Shown: positions 1-10,987 of the stretch, piece after piece | Layout: each line of letters starts with the position of its first letter | Position numbering within the stretch: position 1 is the stretch's first letter | Source of the DNA: Ilex aquifolium | Taxonomy: Eukaryota > Streptophyta > Magnoliopsida > Aquifoliales > Aquifoliaceae | Assembly: GCA_951799425.1 (NCBI GenBank) | Contig: OX637410.1 | Location: forward strand, 1 to 64,000 | Reading direction: 5' to 3' | Length of the DNA stretch: 64,000 bases | Notes under the pieces: model-generated | What the model was told of the DNA's origin: nothing | Seen by the model: only the letters and a program-made list of their open reading frames with translations | Databases searched by the model: none | Translations under genes and position numbers: made by a program

Positions 1-59
1 ATCTGCTTTCACCAGGTAAGTGAATTTCGGGGATGAAATTTTATTTACAAAGGGAAAGT
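1..59 (+). mobile_element. 3' end of a Tekay-like internal region with polypurine tract
   Basis: The stretch GAATTTCGGGGATGAAAT near position 21 matches the sequence just before the 3' LTR of the better preserved Tekay copy (near 16232). It is followed by a purine-rich AAAGGGAAAG directly before an LTR starting TGTAAAACCCG at 60. This is the tail of a plus-strand element whose body lies left of the window. Lineage is inferred from the homology only. Confidence 0.6.
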
Positions 60-1422
60 TGTAAAACCCGAGCATACATGCATAGTACATAAATAAAAAA
101 ATTAATTAAAAAAGTGAAAAAATTTTGAATTTTGGGTAATTACCAAACTACCACTGCATGGCAGCAAGACCCAAGCTACTGCCTGGTAGCAGCAAAGCTT
201 TCCCCTCTATTCTCCAAGTCTCCAGAAGCTTTTAGGAGGGTCTTGAGTCTTTACCCATCGCCTTGAGAAGATAGAATCAATAGAGAGGAGAGAGAGAGAG
301 AGAAGTGTAGAGAAGTGTAGAGAGAGAAAGAGCTCACTTGAATTTTTTGATTATCTTTGGAGACCTATTTGAACAATCAAAGGTATATCTATAGCTCAAT
401 TAGGATGCTAGAAGTTCATTGGTATTATTAGAATTTGATTTGGTTAAGTGGTTATGCTTGAATTTTAGTTTTAAAGTTTCAAATTTTTAATGGGTTTGAA
501 GTTTCGTGGTGGTTTGGAGGGCTGCCATAGTCGTTTGTGGTGGTTTGAAGTTTGAAACCAACGTAGGGTTTCAAGGGTTTTGGAAAATCAAACTTTGTTA
601 AACTTTGTGTTTTGATGTTGGGGGGATATGGTCCTAGAATAAAATGGTCCCAAGGAACCCATTTCCACTATTAGTTTTGGGTTTAGAGGTTTTTAAAGGG
701 GTTAAGACCTAAGTTGCAGGTCAGGCCATGTTTAAAACTTCTTATTTTTCTCCAACTTTGGTTCAAAATTTGGATAGGTTAGAGGTTAATTTGAGGTGTC
801 TCACCTATGGGGTTTCACAGAGGGGTGTAAGACGAGTTAGTAGGCTTTGAAAATAGAGCAAAATGTGTACTGTGAAGTGAGAAATAAAGGTTAAAAGTAC
901 GATACTTGAAATAGAAAGTGGGGAACCTAGGGTTTCTTTGAGGAAGAAGATGAAGTGGACCAGAGGAACACTAGACACCCCGATGATGAGTGAGAGCACG
1001 TCCAAGGTCCGATCGACCTCTGGTTGATGCCAAAAGTATCGCAACATCCGTGCGGAGGTCCCGCTAAAATCTTAAGTCGATCCAACGACCGGATCAAAAA
1101 GAGAAGTAAAATGACTATTTAGGCCTCCAAGGCCAATTTGACCCAATTTTTGGTGATTTTGGGAAAATAAATTTTATATTCATTCTTAGGTAAGTTAATT
1201 GAATATGTTCATAAAATTTCATTGAAAAATAACATCATTTGTTTTAGCTGTTTTGGATGGAAAAATAGTGCAGGATAGGGTTTCTTAATTCTAGATCAAT
1301 CAAAGCTTTTCAAATTTATTTTGAAATCATGTCTTACCTTATTTATGAATGTTAGCATATTTTAAATCTTATGATTGGGTTTTTGAGTTTGGGATGGAAA
1401 TCACAAATCCAGATTAGGGTTT
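60..1422 (+). mobile_element. Truncated LTR, family T2 (Tekay-like)
   Basis: Starts with TGTAAAACCCG right after a polypurine tract, so it is read as a plus-strand 3' LTR. It contains a purine-rich GA repeat leader near 280-330. From about 430 it aligns with 6861-7894, for example around the phrase GGTGTCTCACC..GGGGTTTCACAGAGGG. It breaks off at a minus-strand Tekay LTR beginning at 1423. No open reading frame in it deserves gene status. Confidence 0.65.
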
Positions 1423-1745
1423 TGTGTCTCCCCAAAATTAGGGGGTCCTTTCTCAACTATTGATCACCCATCAACCCGAGGAAGTACCCGCTTATGCCGT
1501 ATAATCCGACACCACGTCATCACATCCCCTTCACCGGGCTCGTAACCAACATAGAGTTTGAGCAGAGTCTCCCTTGTACCAAACCACTCCCAAACACATA
1601 ACATATGCACATATCAACCGCTTGACCATTCCAAGGTCCATCCCCATCAATTAGGACATAATGTTTGACCAATTACATCATCCCAACATGAGGGCTCAAG
1701 AAGGATTGGCAGAGTTATATTTAAATTTTTTAAAATTTTGGAAGT

Positions 1746-1996
1746 GGTACCGGTATCTAAGCCTTCTGTCTGCCAAGTCTTTTCCATTTTCCAAGTGCTG
1801 ATACGTAATCACTTAGGTGCCGGTACCTAAGCTCACTGTTTGCTAGGTACCGATACCTATATGTCGTGGTACCGGTAACTGAAGCCTTGGTACCGAGCCC
1901 ACTAGAATCCTGATACTAGTACCCATAAGTCTAAGTACTGGTACCTAGGCCATCCAACAGCGTGGTACCAGTACCTAACTGATTAGGTACCGATAC
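1746..1996. repeat. Array of about 9 GGTACCGGTACC-type palindromes
   Basis: About nine variants of the 12-base palindrome GGTACCGGTACC occur here, at 1746, 1816, 1846, 1868, 1889, 1934, 1963 and 1985 among others, separated by 10-50 bases. Most differences from the perfect palindrome are at the central CG, as expected from cytosine deamination. The array lies 320-570 bases from the LTR 3' end, at the same place as the arrays at 21469, 48666 and 60099. Confidence 0.85.
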
Positions 1997-3456
1997 CTAG
2001 GCCCAGATTTTTCCCAATTCTTTTCAATCTTCAACCTTTAACCATCCAATCTCTTCATATACACATTTATACATTCATTAACACAATTTATAGTCTATAA
2101 GAGTTCATTACCTAACCCTTTATACAATATTACAAGTTCAAAACAATTTACACCATTGTTTTACAAAATGTAATTTGTAAGCCACATTCTGACTTCTTCT
2201 AAACAAGGGTCCATGTGAGGGTCATCCACCGGCGGTTGTCCCACACCTGAAATGTTGTTCCCACAAAGGGTGAGTCACGCTTAATAGGGTATCGAATCCT
2301 AGAATCCCGTCTGTTTCAAAATACCATGTCATGTTATGAGATTATACTCACACATGCAATGCAACACGAGCCCTCCACCGGCTCCCATACCACATGCATG
2401 CCATGTGAATGCATTCGGGCATTTCAAGCCCCCACCATTGATGTTGAACATCCAATCACCATTTTACAAAATCCCGAGTCTTTCTTGGGGTGGGTATTTA
2501 TGGACTTCCACCAATGGGTACCCCACCGACACGGCATCTATAGACTTCCACCAACGGCTCCGCGTACGCTGACACAGTCTATGGACTTAATACCAACGTA
2601 GTGCGTATCCAAAATCTTTGAGTCTTACACCCGAGGGAGAATCTAGCCCTTCTTGCTAACCACTACCCTTGTTTTCAATGCAACCCGTGCGACTCAGTCG
2701 AACCTAGGTCCAACCTTCCCGAGCCTATGAATCAACCCACCAAGGATGGTGTTTGATCAAACTATGCACACACACCCACACTCTTGCCACATGCCCACAT
2801 ATTTGATGTTTCCCATGCATATGCAATGTAATGTACATTTGCATTCACCATGTTATGTTCAACATATCACAAGCATATTATGAACATATTCCTTCTCAAT
2901 CAACATTTTCCAATTGTCAATTATATCATAATCATATATTCACAATTCACAACATCACCAAAACATGTTATAACATCTTCAATGCAATTAACACACTTAA
3001 ACAACATAGGCATTTTATCTAGCACCATCAAGGCATAATGTAAACACATATATTGCCTCATTCATCCCATACCTCAAGAAATGACAAATGAACAATCTCA
3101 CCAAAACTCAATTCATGCAAGAATTGATTTTAACCCATTCTCATACCCATTTTCACATTTCAACTACACTAGGTATGTGTCACACATGAGATTACATCTC
3201 CAACACCCTACCCATTTAATATTTCAACCCTAGGATGGAAATAAACCTAGTTAGGAAACGAACCCTACCTCTTGAAGCATAATACAAGTAATAGAAAACC
3301 CCAAATCACCCAACTCAAGCCTCAAAGTTTTGTTCCCAACAATCCCATTCTTGACATGTTGGCAAAACCAATTATCTTTGGTACGTACTCGTAGCTCTCG
3401 TCGCGTAGAACACTTTTTGTTCTTGGCCCGAAGCAATCCGAAGAACAGATCATCCA

Positions 3457-3568
3457 TAGCTGATACATTTGCCTCACAATACAGGTATTCCACTTGAAGC
3501 TCAGCCTACAGTAATAGTGGCTCACACTTCTTGATATTTTCGAAAACATTACCAAAGGCGTCCTTAAT
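3457..3568 (-). pseudogene. LINE ORF2 fragment from upstream of the RT domain
   Basis: The minus strand reads KDAFGNVFENIKK...AELQVEYLY..EANVSAM. I recognise this as the linker between endonuclease and reverse transcriptase of plant LINE ORF2 proteins. It has one stop codon. It sits on the 3' side of the larger LINE, where ORF2 linker sequence should not be, with a C tract between them. It may be a second truncated LINE or a template-switch product. The LTR homology stops exactly at 3456. Confidence 0.5.
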
Positions 3569-3589
3569 CCCCCCCCCCCCCCCCCCCCC
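3569..3589. repeat. 21-base poly-C tract at the LINE 3' junction
   Basis: An uninterrupted run of 21 C (G on the LINE strand) directly follows the LINE's short A run. It could be a real junction filler or a sequencing or assembly artefact. Confidence 0.9.
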
Positions 3590-3703
3590 TTTTTGTTGAA
3601 AAGAAAATTTTTATTTATTCATAATGCCAAATATTTACAAGAAGCAAAGAACAAGGCACAGACGCCCATCCATAACAAGTAACCAACAAAAGACTCTAAC
3701 AGT

Positions 3704-4177
3704 TCAAGACAAAACATACTTCACTATCATAAACAAACAAAAAAACAAACATTCCAGCCACAATTTCAGACCAAGTCCATAAAACATAGCAGCAGATTTA
3801 GAGCTTATTCCTCCCCCATGTTTCAAACAAATCAACACTTGAAACTTCAAGGCAACAAGCTCCAGCACCCAACATAACCCATTATCCTTTATCATAAATA
3901 CCACCCTCTTCCTTTTTCGCAAAACAAGAAGACTTTGTTGACCAAAAAACAAAGCCAAGCCAACTTCAAAAGGCAGTCTCAAGCCTACCGAAAAATCAAT
4001 TGATCTTCTACTCAGTACAACCTGCCCCGCAAGACTATCAGCCACAACATTTGATCTTCTACTCAGTACAACCTGCCCCGCAAGACTATCAGCCACAACA
4101 TTTGCCTCTTGAAAAATATGCACCAAACCAAAATTTAAGCTCCTCAAGCAACCTCTGATCTGCCTCAAATAACTCAA
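3704..4177 (-). pseudogene. LINE ribonuclease H-like C-terminus
   Basis: The first residues (MSYLRQIRGCLRSLNFGL..FQEANVVADSLA) match the C-terminal part of the RNase H domain found at the end of plant LINE ORF2, where ..EANxVADxLA is typical. In a live element this would remove RNA from the RNA:DNA hybrid. The frame carries a 51-base tandem duplication that repeats NVVADSLAGQVVLSRRS. The rest of the reading frame after it does not resemble the family. Decayed. Confidence 0.6.
4000..4101. repeat. Perfect 51-bp tandem duplication
   Basis: Positions 4000-4050 and 4051-4101 are the same 51 bases (TTGATCTTCTACTCAG...). The length is a multiple of three, so the LINE frame is kept and 17 residues are repeated. 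Confidence 0.9.
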
Positions 4178-4654
4178 ACATGGCCACGGACAGTCATAGA
4201 GACCAAAACAGAGTTTACCAAAACCAGGGAGTCACATTCAATTTCAAACCTGGAGCAAGCCAATCCATAAGAAAAAAACAAGTTGCAAACCATCACACAA
4301 TGCCCTAAATTCAGCAATCATGTTCGAACACTCTCAATAAAAGAACGAGGTAGCTAAAACTATTTTGCCCCATTCATTTCTCACCACTACTCCTCCACCT
4401 GCAATCCCTGGATTTTTCTTGGAAGCCCCATATGTATTGAGCTTCAATACTCCAGTAGCTGGACTTCTCCACTTAACCTATCTACATTGCAATATCACCT
4501 TGCATGAAAGATCAATCTGCAAACAACTCAAAAACATTTTTCCATTCTCATCATCCAGGGCCCTCGGCTTAACATTTTTGGCTTGATATCTGAGGATACT
4601 ATAAATTTTCATAAAAATAGAGTAAGAAATCAGCTTACCCTCCCCTAAAATCCT

Positions 4655-5068
4655 TCAACATCTTTCCTTCCATAATTGCCAATAAATGGTCAAGGCCAAA
4701 CTTCTAATAACACCATGACTCGACGTCTTTTTCTTAAAAACTCTACTAAGTCTTTGAAACCTCCCCATAGGACTTTCACCTTGAATAATCAAAAACCCAC
4801 CTATAGCAACAAACTTACCCCAAATCAGCCTAGCATAGGGGCAGTCCACAAAGAGATGATTTTCATTTTCCATATCCTTGAAGCACAAACAACACCTACT
4901 CACCACAGATACACCAATCCTCACAAAATTAGGGTCCAAAGGCAGAGCCTTACTCAAAATTTTCCACCCAACAAATTGTGCACTTGGCGTAGCATTCACT
5001 GACCAAATGAGAACAACCAGTTCATTAACCATACCCTGAGTTCTACCCAGACCCCAAGCAGACTTCAT
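4655..5068 (-). pseudogene. LINE reverse transcriptase C-terminal zinc-binding domain
   Basis: The protein has W..NATPSAQFVGWKILSKALP followed by C-x2-C and H-x4-C (CCLCFKDMENENHLFVDC), then AR.IWGKF. This is the zinc-binding reverse-transcriptase domain (zf-RVT family) that follows the polymerase in plant LINEs. It is separated from the polymerase fragment upstream (5205-6178) by a short broken stretch, so at least one frame disruption lies between. About 137 residues are readable. It is a fragment of the LINE at 3590-6158. Confidence 0.75.
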
Positions 5069-5204
5069 AGAGAACTACCCTGAAGTAGTCAGCTACCAAA
5101 CCATTCTATCCTCAGCCTCAGTTAAACACACTCCAGAATTCAAGATCTCATTTCGTAATTGCACAGGCAACCAATCCTCCACCTCAAATAAACACCAATG
5201 AGCA

Positions 5205-6178
5205 TCAACTAACAAATCTGCAACCTTTGGAAAAAAATCGAGGAATGACCTCAATTCTGCTAAATAGAGGCCCTTCCCTAACCCAATTCTCACAAAACAA
5301 GTTAACATCCATTCCATTACCAACAAAAAACCTTGAGTATGCAACTACTCTCTCAAAATGGGGCCTTAATAGTTCGAAGCTGGCTGCATGAGTTTTACCC
5401 AGGCATTGTAACAAGCTTTTTCCCTTCAAAAATTTGGACTTAAAAACTTCAGCCCATAAGGAAGAGCCAGAAATTATACTCCAAACTTGCTTCATACGAA
5501 AAGCATTTTGCACTTCTTCGAATTTCTGCAAACCCAGGCCCCCTTCCTTCTTAGGCAAGCTGATCCTTTTCCAAGATACCCAGTGTCTTCTCCGCATATT
5601 AAGTTTATTCGACCATATAAAACTAGCCATTATGGAATTTAATTTATAAATTATGGTCTTAGGTAAATTCATGCAAGCAAATAAGTGCATCGGAACAGCA
5701 TTTAAGACATATTTGACCATCAGAACCCTTCCCATCCCAGACAGCAATTTAGTATACCATCCCTCCAATCTCTGTCTAAACTGGTTAAGCAAATCCTCAA
5801 AAAATCTCAGTCTAATTCTCCCTTGAATCACTGGGCACCCAAGATAGGTAAATGGACAACTCTTCATAGGAATAGCTAATAAACTCGACAAAGCATGCCT
5901 CCGTTCAGATGAAATAAACTTTGAACAAATCATAGAACTTTGGGTAAGCTAACCCTCTGCCCAGAGCTCAATTCATATTTCTTCAAAAAATTCATCAAAT
6001 TAGTCAAAGATTGTTTATGCCCTCTCAAAAATATCAAGGTGTCATCAGCAAAGAGGAGATGACTAACCAGACGAGCCCCTCTGCCCAGATGAAAATGTCT
6101 CACCACTTTCCGCTCAAAAATTCTCCTCAGCCCCCTACTAAGCACTTCCTCAACTAAAACCCTAAACCCAAAACCCAT
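5205..6178 (-). pseudogene. LINE reverse transcriptase, C-terminal half
   Basis: Two overlapping minus-strand frames cover this. 6178-5930 contains the polymerase catalytic region (HLLFADDTLIFLRG, the FADD box). 5933-5205 continues with FTYLGCPVIQGR, the ..F.W........HWVSWKRISLPKKEGGLGL..F motif and the following ..N.AF..KQ.W region typical of plant LINE thumb and connection. A frameshift near 5930 separates the two. The sequence N-terminal to the FADD box is missing where telomere-like repeat begins, so this is non-functional. Confidence 0.85.
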
Positions 6179-6222
6179 AAACCCTAAACCCTAAACCCTA
6201 ACCCCTAAAACCCTAAACCCTA
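6159..6222. repeat. Interstitial telomere-type repeats (CCCTAAA)
   Basis: About eight plain or slightly altered CCCTAAA units occur on the plus strand (TTTAGGG on the minus strand, the common plant telomere repeat). They lie exactly at the 5' end of the truncated LINE. This is a short interstitial block, not a chromosome end, as transposon sequence continues on both sides. Confidence 0.85.
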
Positions 6223-6305
6223 AAAGAGAAAGAAAAGAGAAAAGCCCATTCTTCATCTTCTTCCTCTAATCTACAAAGATCTAACAGTCGGATAAAATCT
6301 GATCA
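6223..6305. other. Unassigned bases between telomere repeat and LTR
   Basis: A purine-rich start (AGAGAAAGAAAAGAG) is followed by sequence with no clear match to the sister LTR. Homology to that LTR resumes near 6306 (TTATTTTAGT). It may be divergent LTR or filler DNA. Confidence 0.4.
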
Positions 6306-6536
6306 CGTTTATTTTAGTTGTATGACACTCAATTGTCTTGTAGAATGCAAAAAATATGTCGATCTCAGAATTCAATGAAAATGGATTGGGTAGCTTGATT
6401 TCGTGTTACGAACCCAACCGTGAGGTCCATTTCGTCATTCGAGCTCTAGAAAAATTTGAGTTTTTAACCCATACCGTAACAACTAATTACCGTTTTACCC
6501 CTTTTTAATAAAGTTTTAATTTTCTCAGTTTTTACA

Positions 6537-6860
6537 AGATTAGCCTAGTAGCATACCTCTAATCATTCGAAGTAGCCTCTTCCAAAAACCAAAAATTTCA
6601 AATTGTTAGTTTCTCTCTCTAGCTTATCTCTCTCTTTCTCTCTCCTCTGGGTGGTTCTACCTCATCTAGAGACCCAACTGAAACCTTGAGCACATCCTCA
6701 AATGTTCTGGAGGCTTGGAGAAGGCTGGGGAGAGCCCAATTGCTGTCAGGCATCAGCTTGCACAAGGCTACCATGCAAGGACAGTTTGGTAATTTTCCAA
6801 AATCCAAAATTAGTTGTTAAATATTTTTTATTTTTTTTTTAAATCAAATATACAGTAAAA
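6537..6860 (-). mobile_element. Inverted copy of the T2 LTR leader
   Basis: The reverse complement aligns with about 100-410 of the plus-strand LTR at 60. Shared landmarks include ATTACCAAACT..C..TGCATGG, the CTCCAAG.CTCCAGAA phrase and a GAGAGAGA tract. The sequence right of it (from about 6861) aligns to the same LTR in the direct orientation. So the leader is flipped relative to its own LTR body. Confidence 0.6.
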
Positions 6861-8773
6861 CATGCCCAATAAAATTATCCATTTAATTTTTAGGGTTCTA
6901 AATCACCCCCAATTTTATCCTGGTGGGGATCAAGGAAACTTTAGGGCTGTTTGAGGTCATTTTGGTTTAATTGGTTGGCATGGCTGTGTTGTGGGGAGGT
7001 AGAGGGGTACTTTGGTGGTGGTTTTAAAGCTTGTTGTGGCTGAAGGTGGTGGGCTGGTGGTGATGAAGTTCCTGCCATGGTGGATTTTTGATCTCTTTGT
7101 TTTGGGGGTTAAGCTTCGAAGGGGAGGTTGTTCCTAGCTAAAATGGAACTTTGGAATCCATTGGAGACCTCAAAAATTGATTTGGAGTTCGTTTGGTGGG
7201 TTAAAAAAGCAATTGCAGGTCCGACCCCGAGTTGTAAAACCTTAATTTTCTCCAACTTTAGTTTAATATTTGGATAAATCAGAGGTTGATTCGAGGTGTC
7301 TCACCAATGGGGTTTCACAGAGGGTTGTGAGGTGAGTTAGTAGACTCTGAAAATAGGTGAAAAGGTGTACTAAATAGTGAGAAATAAGGGTGAGAAGTAA
7401 GGGGTTAGGGCTGGTAGGAGAACACTTGGGGTTTCTTAGGGAAGAAGATGAAGTCAAAGAGTACACAAGTGCACCCCATCAATGCATGTGGACACTTTTA
7501 ACATCCGACTGACCTCAAAAGTTTCATAACGTCATTCTGGAAGTCCTGGTAAAATTTCAAGTCGATCCAACGGACGGATCAAAATGAGGAGTAAAATGAC
7601 TGTTTTGGCCTCTAGGGCCAATTTGACCCAGTTTTTGAGAATTTTGAGAAAATAAATTTTATTTTCATTGTTATGTAGGTTAAAATAGTGTGTGTATTAA
7701 ATTTCGTTGAAAAATAGTGTTGTTTAATTTTTAGCTATTTCAACTCAAAATACCGGGTGGGTAAGGTTTCTAAATTCCAAATCAGATGGAGTATTTCTAA
7801 ACTTACTTTTAATTTATGTCTTCAATTTTTTATGAATTTTTAGCATGTTTAAAATCACATGATTGGATCTGAATTAGGGTTTTGAATGCAGTAACACAAA
7901 TCTGTTCAAAACAATTGCTTTGATTGTATGAAAAGAGAAACCGGAATCCTTCTAAACTAAATATAAGTGCACAGAGGTCGAGTTAAAAAAGGGTTTACAT
8001 TGCAGTTTGATGTTGTAGAGGGTACTCATTGAGTTTCTAAATGTCTGGGTGGCCAAGTTGGTCTTCAGACTTTTGTACTGAATTGGATCATGTTGACATG
8101 GGAGTATATCTTCCATGGGGTGCAAGTCCCTTAAATTATTTGATCATATGTTCGTATGGATCGTATTGACCCTGAGTGGTCCATTAGGATTATTCGCTCA
8201 CCGGTGTGGCACTATATTGATGTTATGATCATATTATTGTTTTCAACTTAAATGTTTTTGTTCAATCTTTTATGCTCTATTACTTATGTATGGAATGAAC
8301 TGTTTCGATATTGCCCACTCATGTCAAATTATGTTATTTTTAAACTTTTTTGCTTGGAAATGAGTTACTCTAATTTACTCTACTAAGCTATTGATGCTCA
8401 CTCTACATTATTTCCCCTTTTCAGATGTGAGAATACAGAGAGATCTGTACATAGTAACCTACCAAGTTTTTTGTGTAACTTAGGAAGATATATCTAAAGC
8501 GTGTAATAGAATAAAAGAAAACCTACTATGTAACGTGTACTTATGTTTTTTTTTTTTTTTGGGGGGGAAGGGGAAGGGAGAGGGGGAGGGGATTTGAACC
8601 CTTGACCTCAAGAAGGCAAAGCCTTCACAAGGTAAGGAGTACCATTGGACCAAATGCCCGTTGGTCTATGTAACGTGTACTTAACTGAATAGAAGTTGCA
8701 ATAAGTTGAGATGTGTTTGTAAGTTATGCATATGTTTAGACAGTAATTTGTGACTTTTATATTGTGGGTTATC
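6861..8773 (+). mobile_element. T2-family LTR body, second copy
   Basis: From about 6900 to 7894 this aligns with 430-1422 in direct orientation with clear but imperfect identity. From 7895 to 8773 it continues past the point where the first copy is cut, with no gene. CAGATGTGAGAATAC near 8424 resembles the U5-side phrase of related LTRs. A SINE is inserted at 8544. The right end is the start of LTR1. Family assignment beyond 7894 rests on contiguity only. Confidence 0.55.
8526..8683 (-). mobile_element. tRNA-derived SINE with 18-bp target duplications
   Basis: The 18-base word CTATGTAACGTGTACTTA occurs at 8526-8543 and again at 8666-8683. Between them lies a 122-base element on the minus strand. 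Its 5' end (right side) has an RNA polymerase III A box, TGGTCCAATGG, and a B box, GGTTCAAATCC. It then has a G/C-rich tract and an A tail (T run at 8545-8560). The perfect duplication argues for a fairly recent insertion. The tRNA-like part is a promoter, not a functional tRNA gene. Confidence 0.88.
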
Positions 8774-9162
8774 TGTAAAACTTGGGTGAATTTGAACTTT
8801 TTCTGAAAAAAGGCAAAATAGTAATTTGCCAACGCTATGCGGATTTGAAATAAGTAATTCTCTAGACCTTGGATGAGGAAATGGACATCGCCATTGGATT
8901 CGTGTCGCGAAATATAGTTACCCTGTCAAATTTCGCCGAATTCCGAGATAGTCGGATTTTTCATGTTTTTCAAGGCGACGGGTGTCCGGTGACCCCCAAA
9001 AACGAATTTTTAATAAAATTTTAATATTTAGGAAATAATTTAAAGAAAGTTGAAATAAAAATATTTGAGCTTGAACCGGAGCGAAATTTAATCGTTTCGG
9101 GGCAAAAACGGACCCGGACAAGTAGGGGACACGTGGCGCGATCTGAGCCAAGCCTTGGAAAT

Positions 9163-9170
9163 TATAAATA
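9163..9170 (+). promoter_or_regulatory. TATA box of Tekay LTR1
   Basis: TATAAATA lies about 390 bases into the LTR in the sequence GAAATTATAAATAGG. The same box is at 16660-16667 in LTR2 and, on the minus strand, at 62570-62577 in the Tekay solo LTR C4. It is the likely core promoter of the element RNA. Confidence 0.7.
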
Positions 9171-10789
9171 GGTTTAAAAATCTGATATTTGGCAGAAATA
9201 TCTCTGATTTTTCTGCTGGTTGTTCTGGTTTCTCACGTTGGAGAGGAAGAGAGGAGAGAAAGGGAGATTTCAAGTTTTCTTTCGACGATTTACGGAGTTC
9301 CGTCGGTCGGAATCCGTCGAGCCAAGAACTAAAGTCGATCTCCTCGACTAGGGCTACGTAGCCATACCAAGAACGAGGGATTTCACCGAAGATCCAAAGG
9401 GGAGATTTTGGCGAAATCAAGTCTTGGAGGTTTTAGTTGGTGTTCTTGAGGTTCTATCCTTCGATTCACGCATCAAGAGGTAGGGTTCTTCCTACTTTGG
9501 TTTTATTCCACCCTTTGGTGTTGATAGACATAGGGTTAGATATAGGAATTGACCCAAGACATGTCTATGGAAATGGAAATGAGGAAATTTGGCATATAAA
9601 TGATTTAGGCTAATTTCTAGCTTGATTTTGGTATGTGGAAGTTACTTGAATGATTTATTATGACTCGGTGATATTTTGGGCACGTTATGTGTTTAACATG
9701 ATTATTGCCTTGAAGGTGTTTGATAAAATGCCTTCAGTAATTTGAAATATGTTTTGGATATGAATTATGAGATAACATGCTTGTTATTGTTGTTGATATA
9801 TGCCAAGTGATATATTGATGGTATGATAGACTTTGGTGATTTTATGCTTATGAGATAAATTGCCATGGTACATGTTGACATGTGGTAGTAGTTGCTCATT
9901 TGTCATGCATTGCACCTTGAGCATGATGTTGCATCACATTCATGGGCATAAATCATGAGTAGTGGTGTGTGTATGCATGGTTGATCACCTCATTTGGTGG
10001 TTGATGTGTGGACTCGGAAAAAGGTTGGATCGAAGATTCCTTTGAGTCGCATGGTTGCATGGAAAACTTGTGTCGGGTATAGCAAGAAGGGCTAGACACT
10101 CCCTCGGGTGCGAATCCCGGTGACTTGGTTCATACACTCCCCTGTAGTGAAATTCCGGAAAAGTGTAAATGGCGTGCGAAGCCGGCGGTGCGAATCCGAG
10201 AATCCGATACCCAAAAAGACACATGATTTTGTTTTATAAAATACGCATTCAATGAGTGTTATCCAATGATGGTTGGTTTTATAAATACATGATTTTGTTA
10301 AAACAATCATTGGATGGATTTTCGTAAAAGAAAGATTTTAAGTCACAAGTGCATTGCATTGTGTTGTGGGAGTCGGTAAGGACTCGGGTTGAGTCACATG
10401 AGTGAGTCCCATCTCATTTCATGGCATGACAGGATAAATTCCAACATTGAATGCATATTTTTGCTTGGAATGTCATGGATTGTTGATTGTTGCATGTGTA
10501 CACTCCATATGCATCTAGGTGGGGAGTAGCCTCTGTAGGAGATACTCTATTGAGCGTGGCTCACCCTATACGGGAAAACATTTCAGGTGCGGATTACACG
10601 CCGGTGGACGGCTCTCATCCGAGTCACCAAGGGTGAAGAAAGCCGGAATGTGGCTTTAAATGATGCTTTTGTAAAACTAAACTTGTAATTTAGTTTTTGG
10701 CATGTAATGTATGTAAAAGAGTTGTAAATTTAAACTTGTATTAACTATGTTGATGCATGAATTCAGAGGGTTTATAGTAGTTGGGTATA

Positions 10790-10987
10790 TGTCACATTGG
10801 CACAATGGAGCACGACAATGTCACAGTGGTACATTCCAATGTCACAGTGGTACACGACAATGTCACACTAATATAAGTCAATGTCACACCGATGCCAGCC
10901 TATGTCACACTGATACTAGCCAATGTCACACTGTTACAAACCAATGTCACACTACTGCAAGTCAATGTCACACTGCATACATTGACA
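10790..10987. repeat. 21-bp tandem repeat array, core AATGTCACA
   Basis: About nine units of 21 bases with the core CAATGTCACAC/GTG. Many units contain a rough dyad, TGTCAC..GTGGTACA. Because 21 is a multiple of three, one frame stays open across it and encodes repeated QCHT. I regard that as a by-product. The array lies about 280 bases before the LTR end, where minus-strand relatives carry CCGG palindromes. LTR2 has the same array at about 18286-18476, one partial unit shorter. Confidence 0.85.

Larger units (their letters stand above)
3590..6158 (-). mobile_element. 5'-truncated plant LINE (L1-like), minus strand
   Basis: Read on the minus strand, it gives in order the C-terminal half of a LINE reverse transcriptase (6178-5205), a zinc-binding reverse-transcriptase C-terminal domain (5068-4655), a ribonuclease H-like end (4177-3704), and a 3' tail rich in A and T ending in AAAAA at 3590. 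Endonuclease, ORF1 and the N-terminal half of the polymerase are absent, which is the usual 5' truncation. It lies inside the Tekay LTR 1423-6536. The 5' junction at right is telomere-like repeat. Confidence 0.85.
1423..6536 (-). mobile_element. Minus-strand Tekay solo LTR (C1), interrupted by a LINE
   Basis: Begins with TGTGTCTCCCC and ends with TTTTTACA. These are the reverse complement of the ends (TGTAAAACCC...GGGGTGTCACA) of the plus-strand LTR at 8774-11265, and homology continues inward at both sides. No internal gag-pol is present. LTR sequence runs 1423-3456 and resumes near 6306. The middle is foreign LINE sequence, and a few hundred bases of LTR present in the sister copy (about 39030-39325) are missing. 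The five bases on each side (GGTTT, AGATT) do not match, so this is not a clean insertion. Confidence 0.75.

Noticed and set aside
6159-6222. A true telomere or chromosome end
   Set aside because: Only about eight units, with LTR sequence continuing on both sides.
1411-6545. AGATTA on both sides of the minus-strand LTR C1 as a target duplication
   Set aside because: On the left it lies 7 bases away from the LTR end and is part of the normal T2 LTR sequence, so it is probably coincidence.
8560-8665. A functional tRNA gene
   Set aside because: Only the A and B boxes fit. There is no complete cloverleaf, it has an A tail, and it is flanked by an 18-bp target duplication, so it is a SINE.
10790-10987. 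Regularly spaced repeats resembling a CRISPR array
   Set aside because: Units are 21 bp head to tail without unique spacers, lie inside a plant LTR and occur in both LTR copies.
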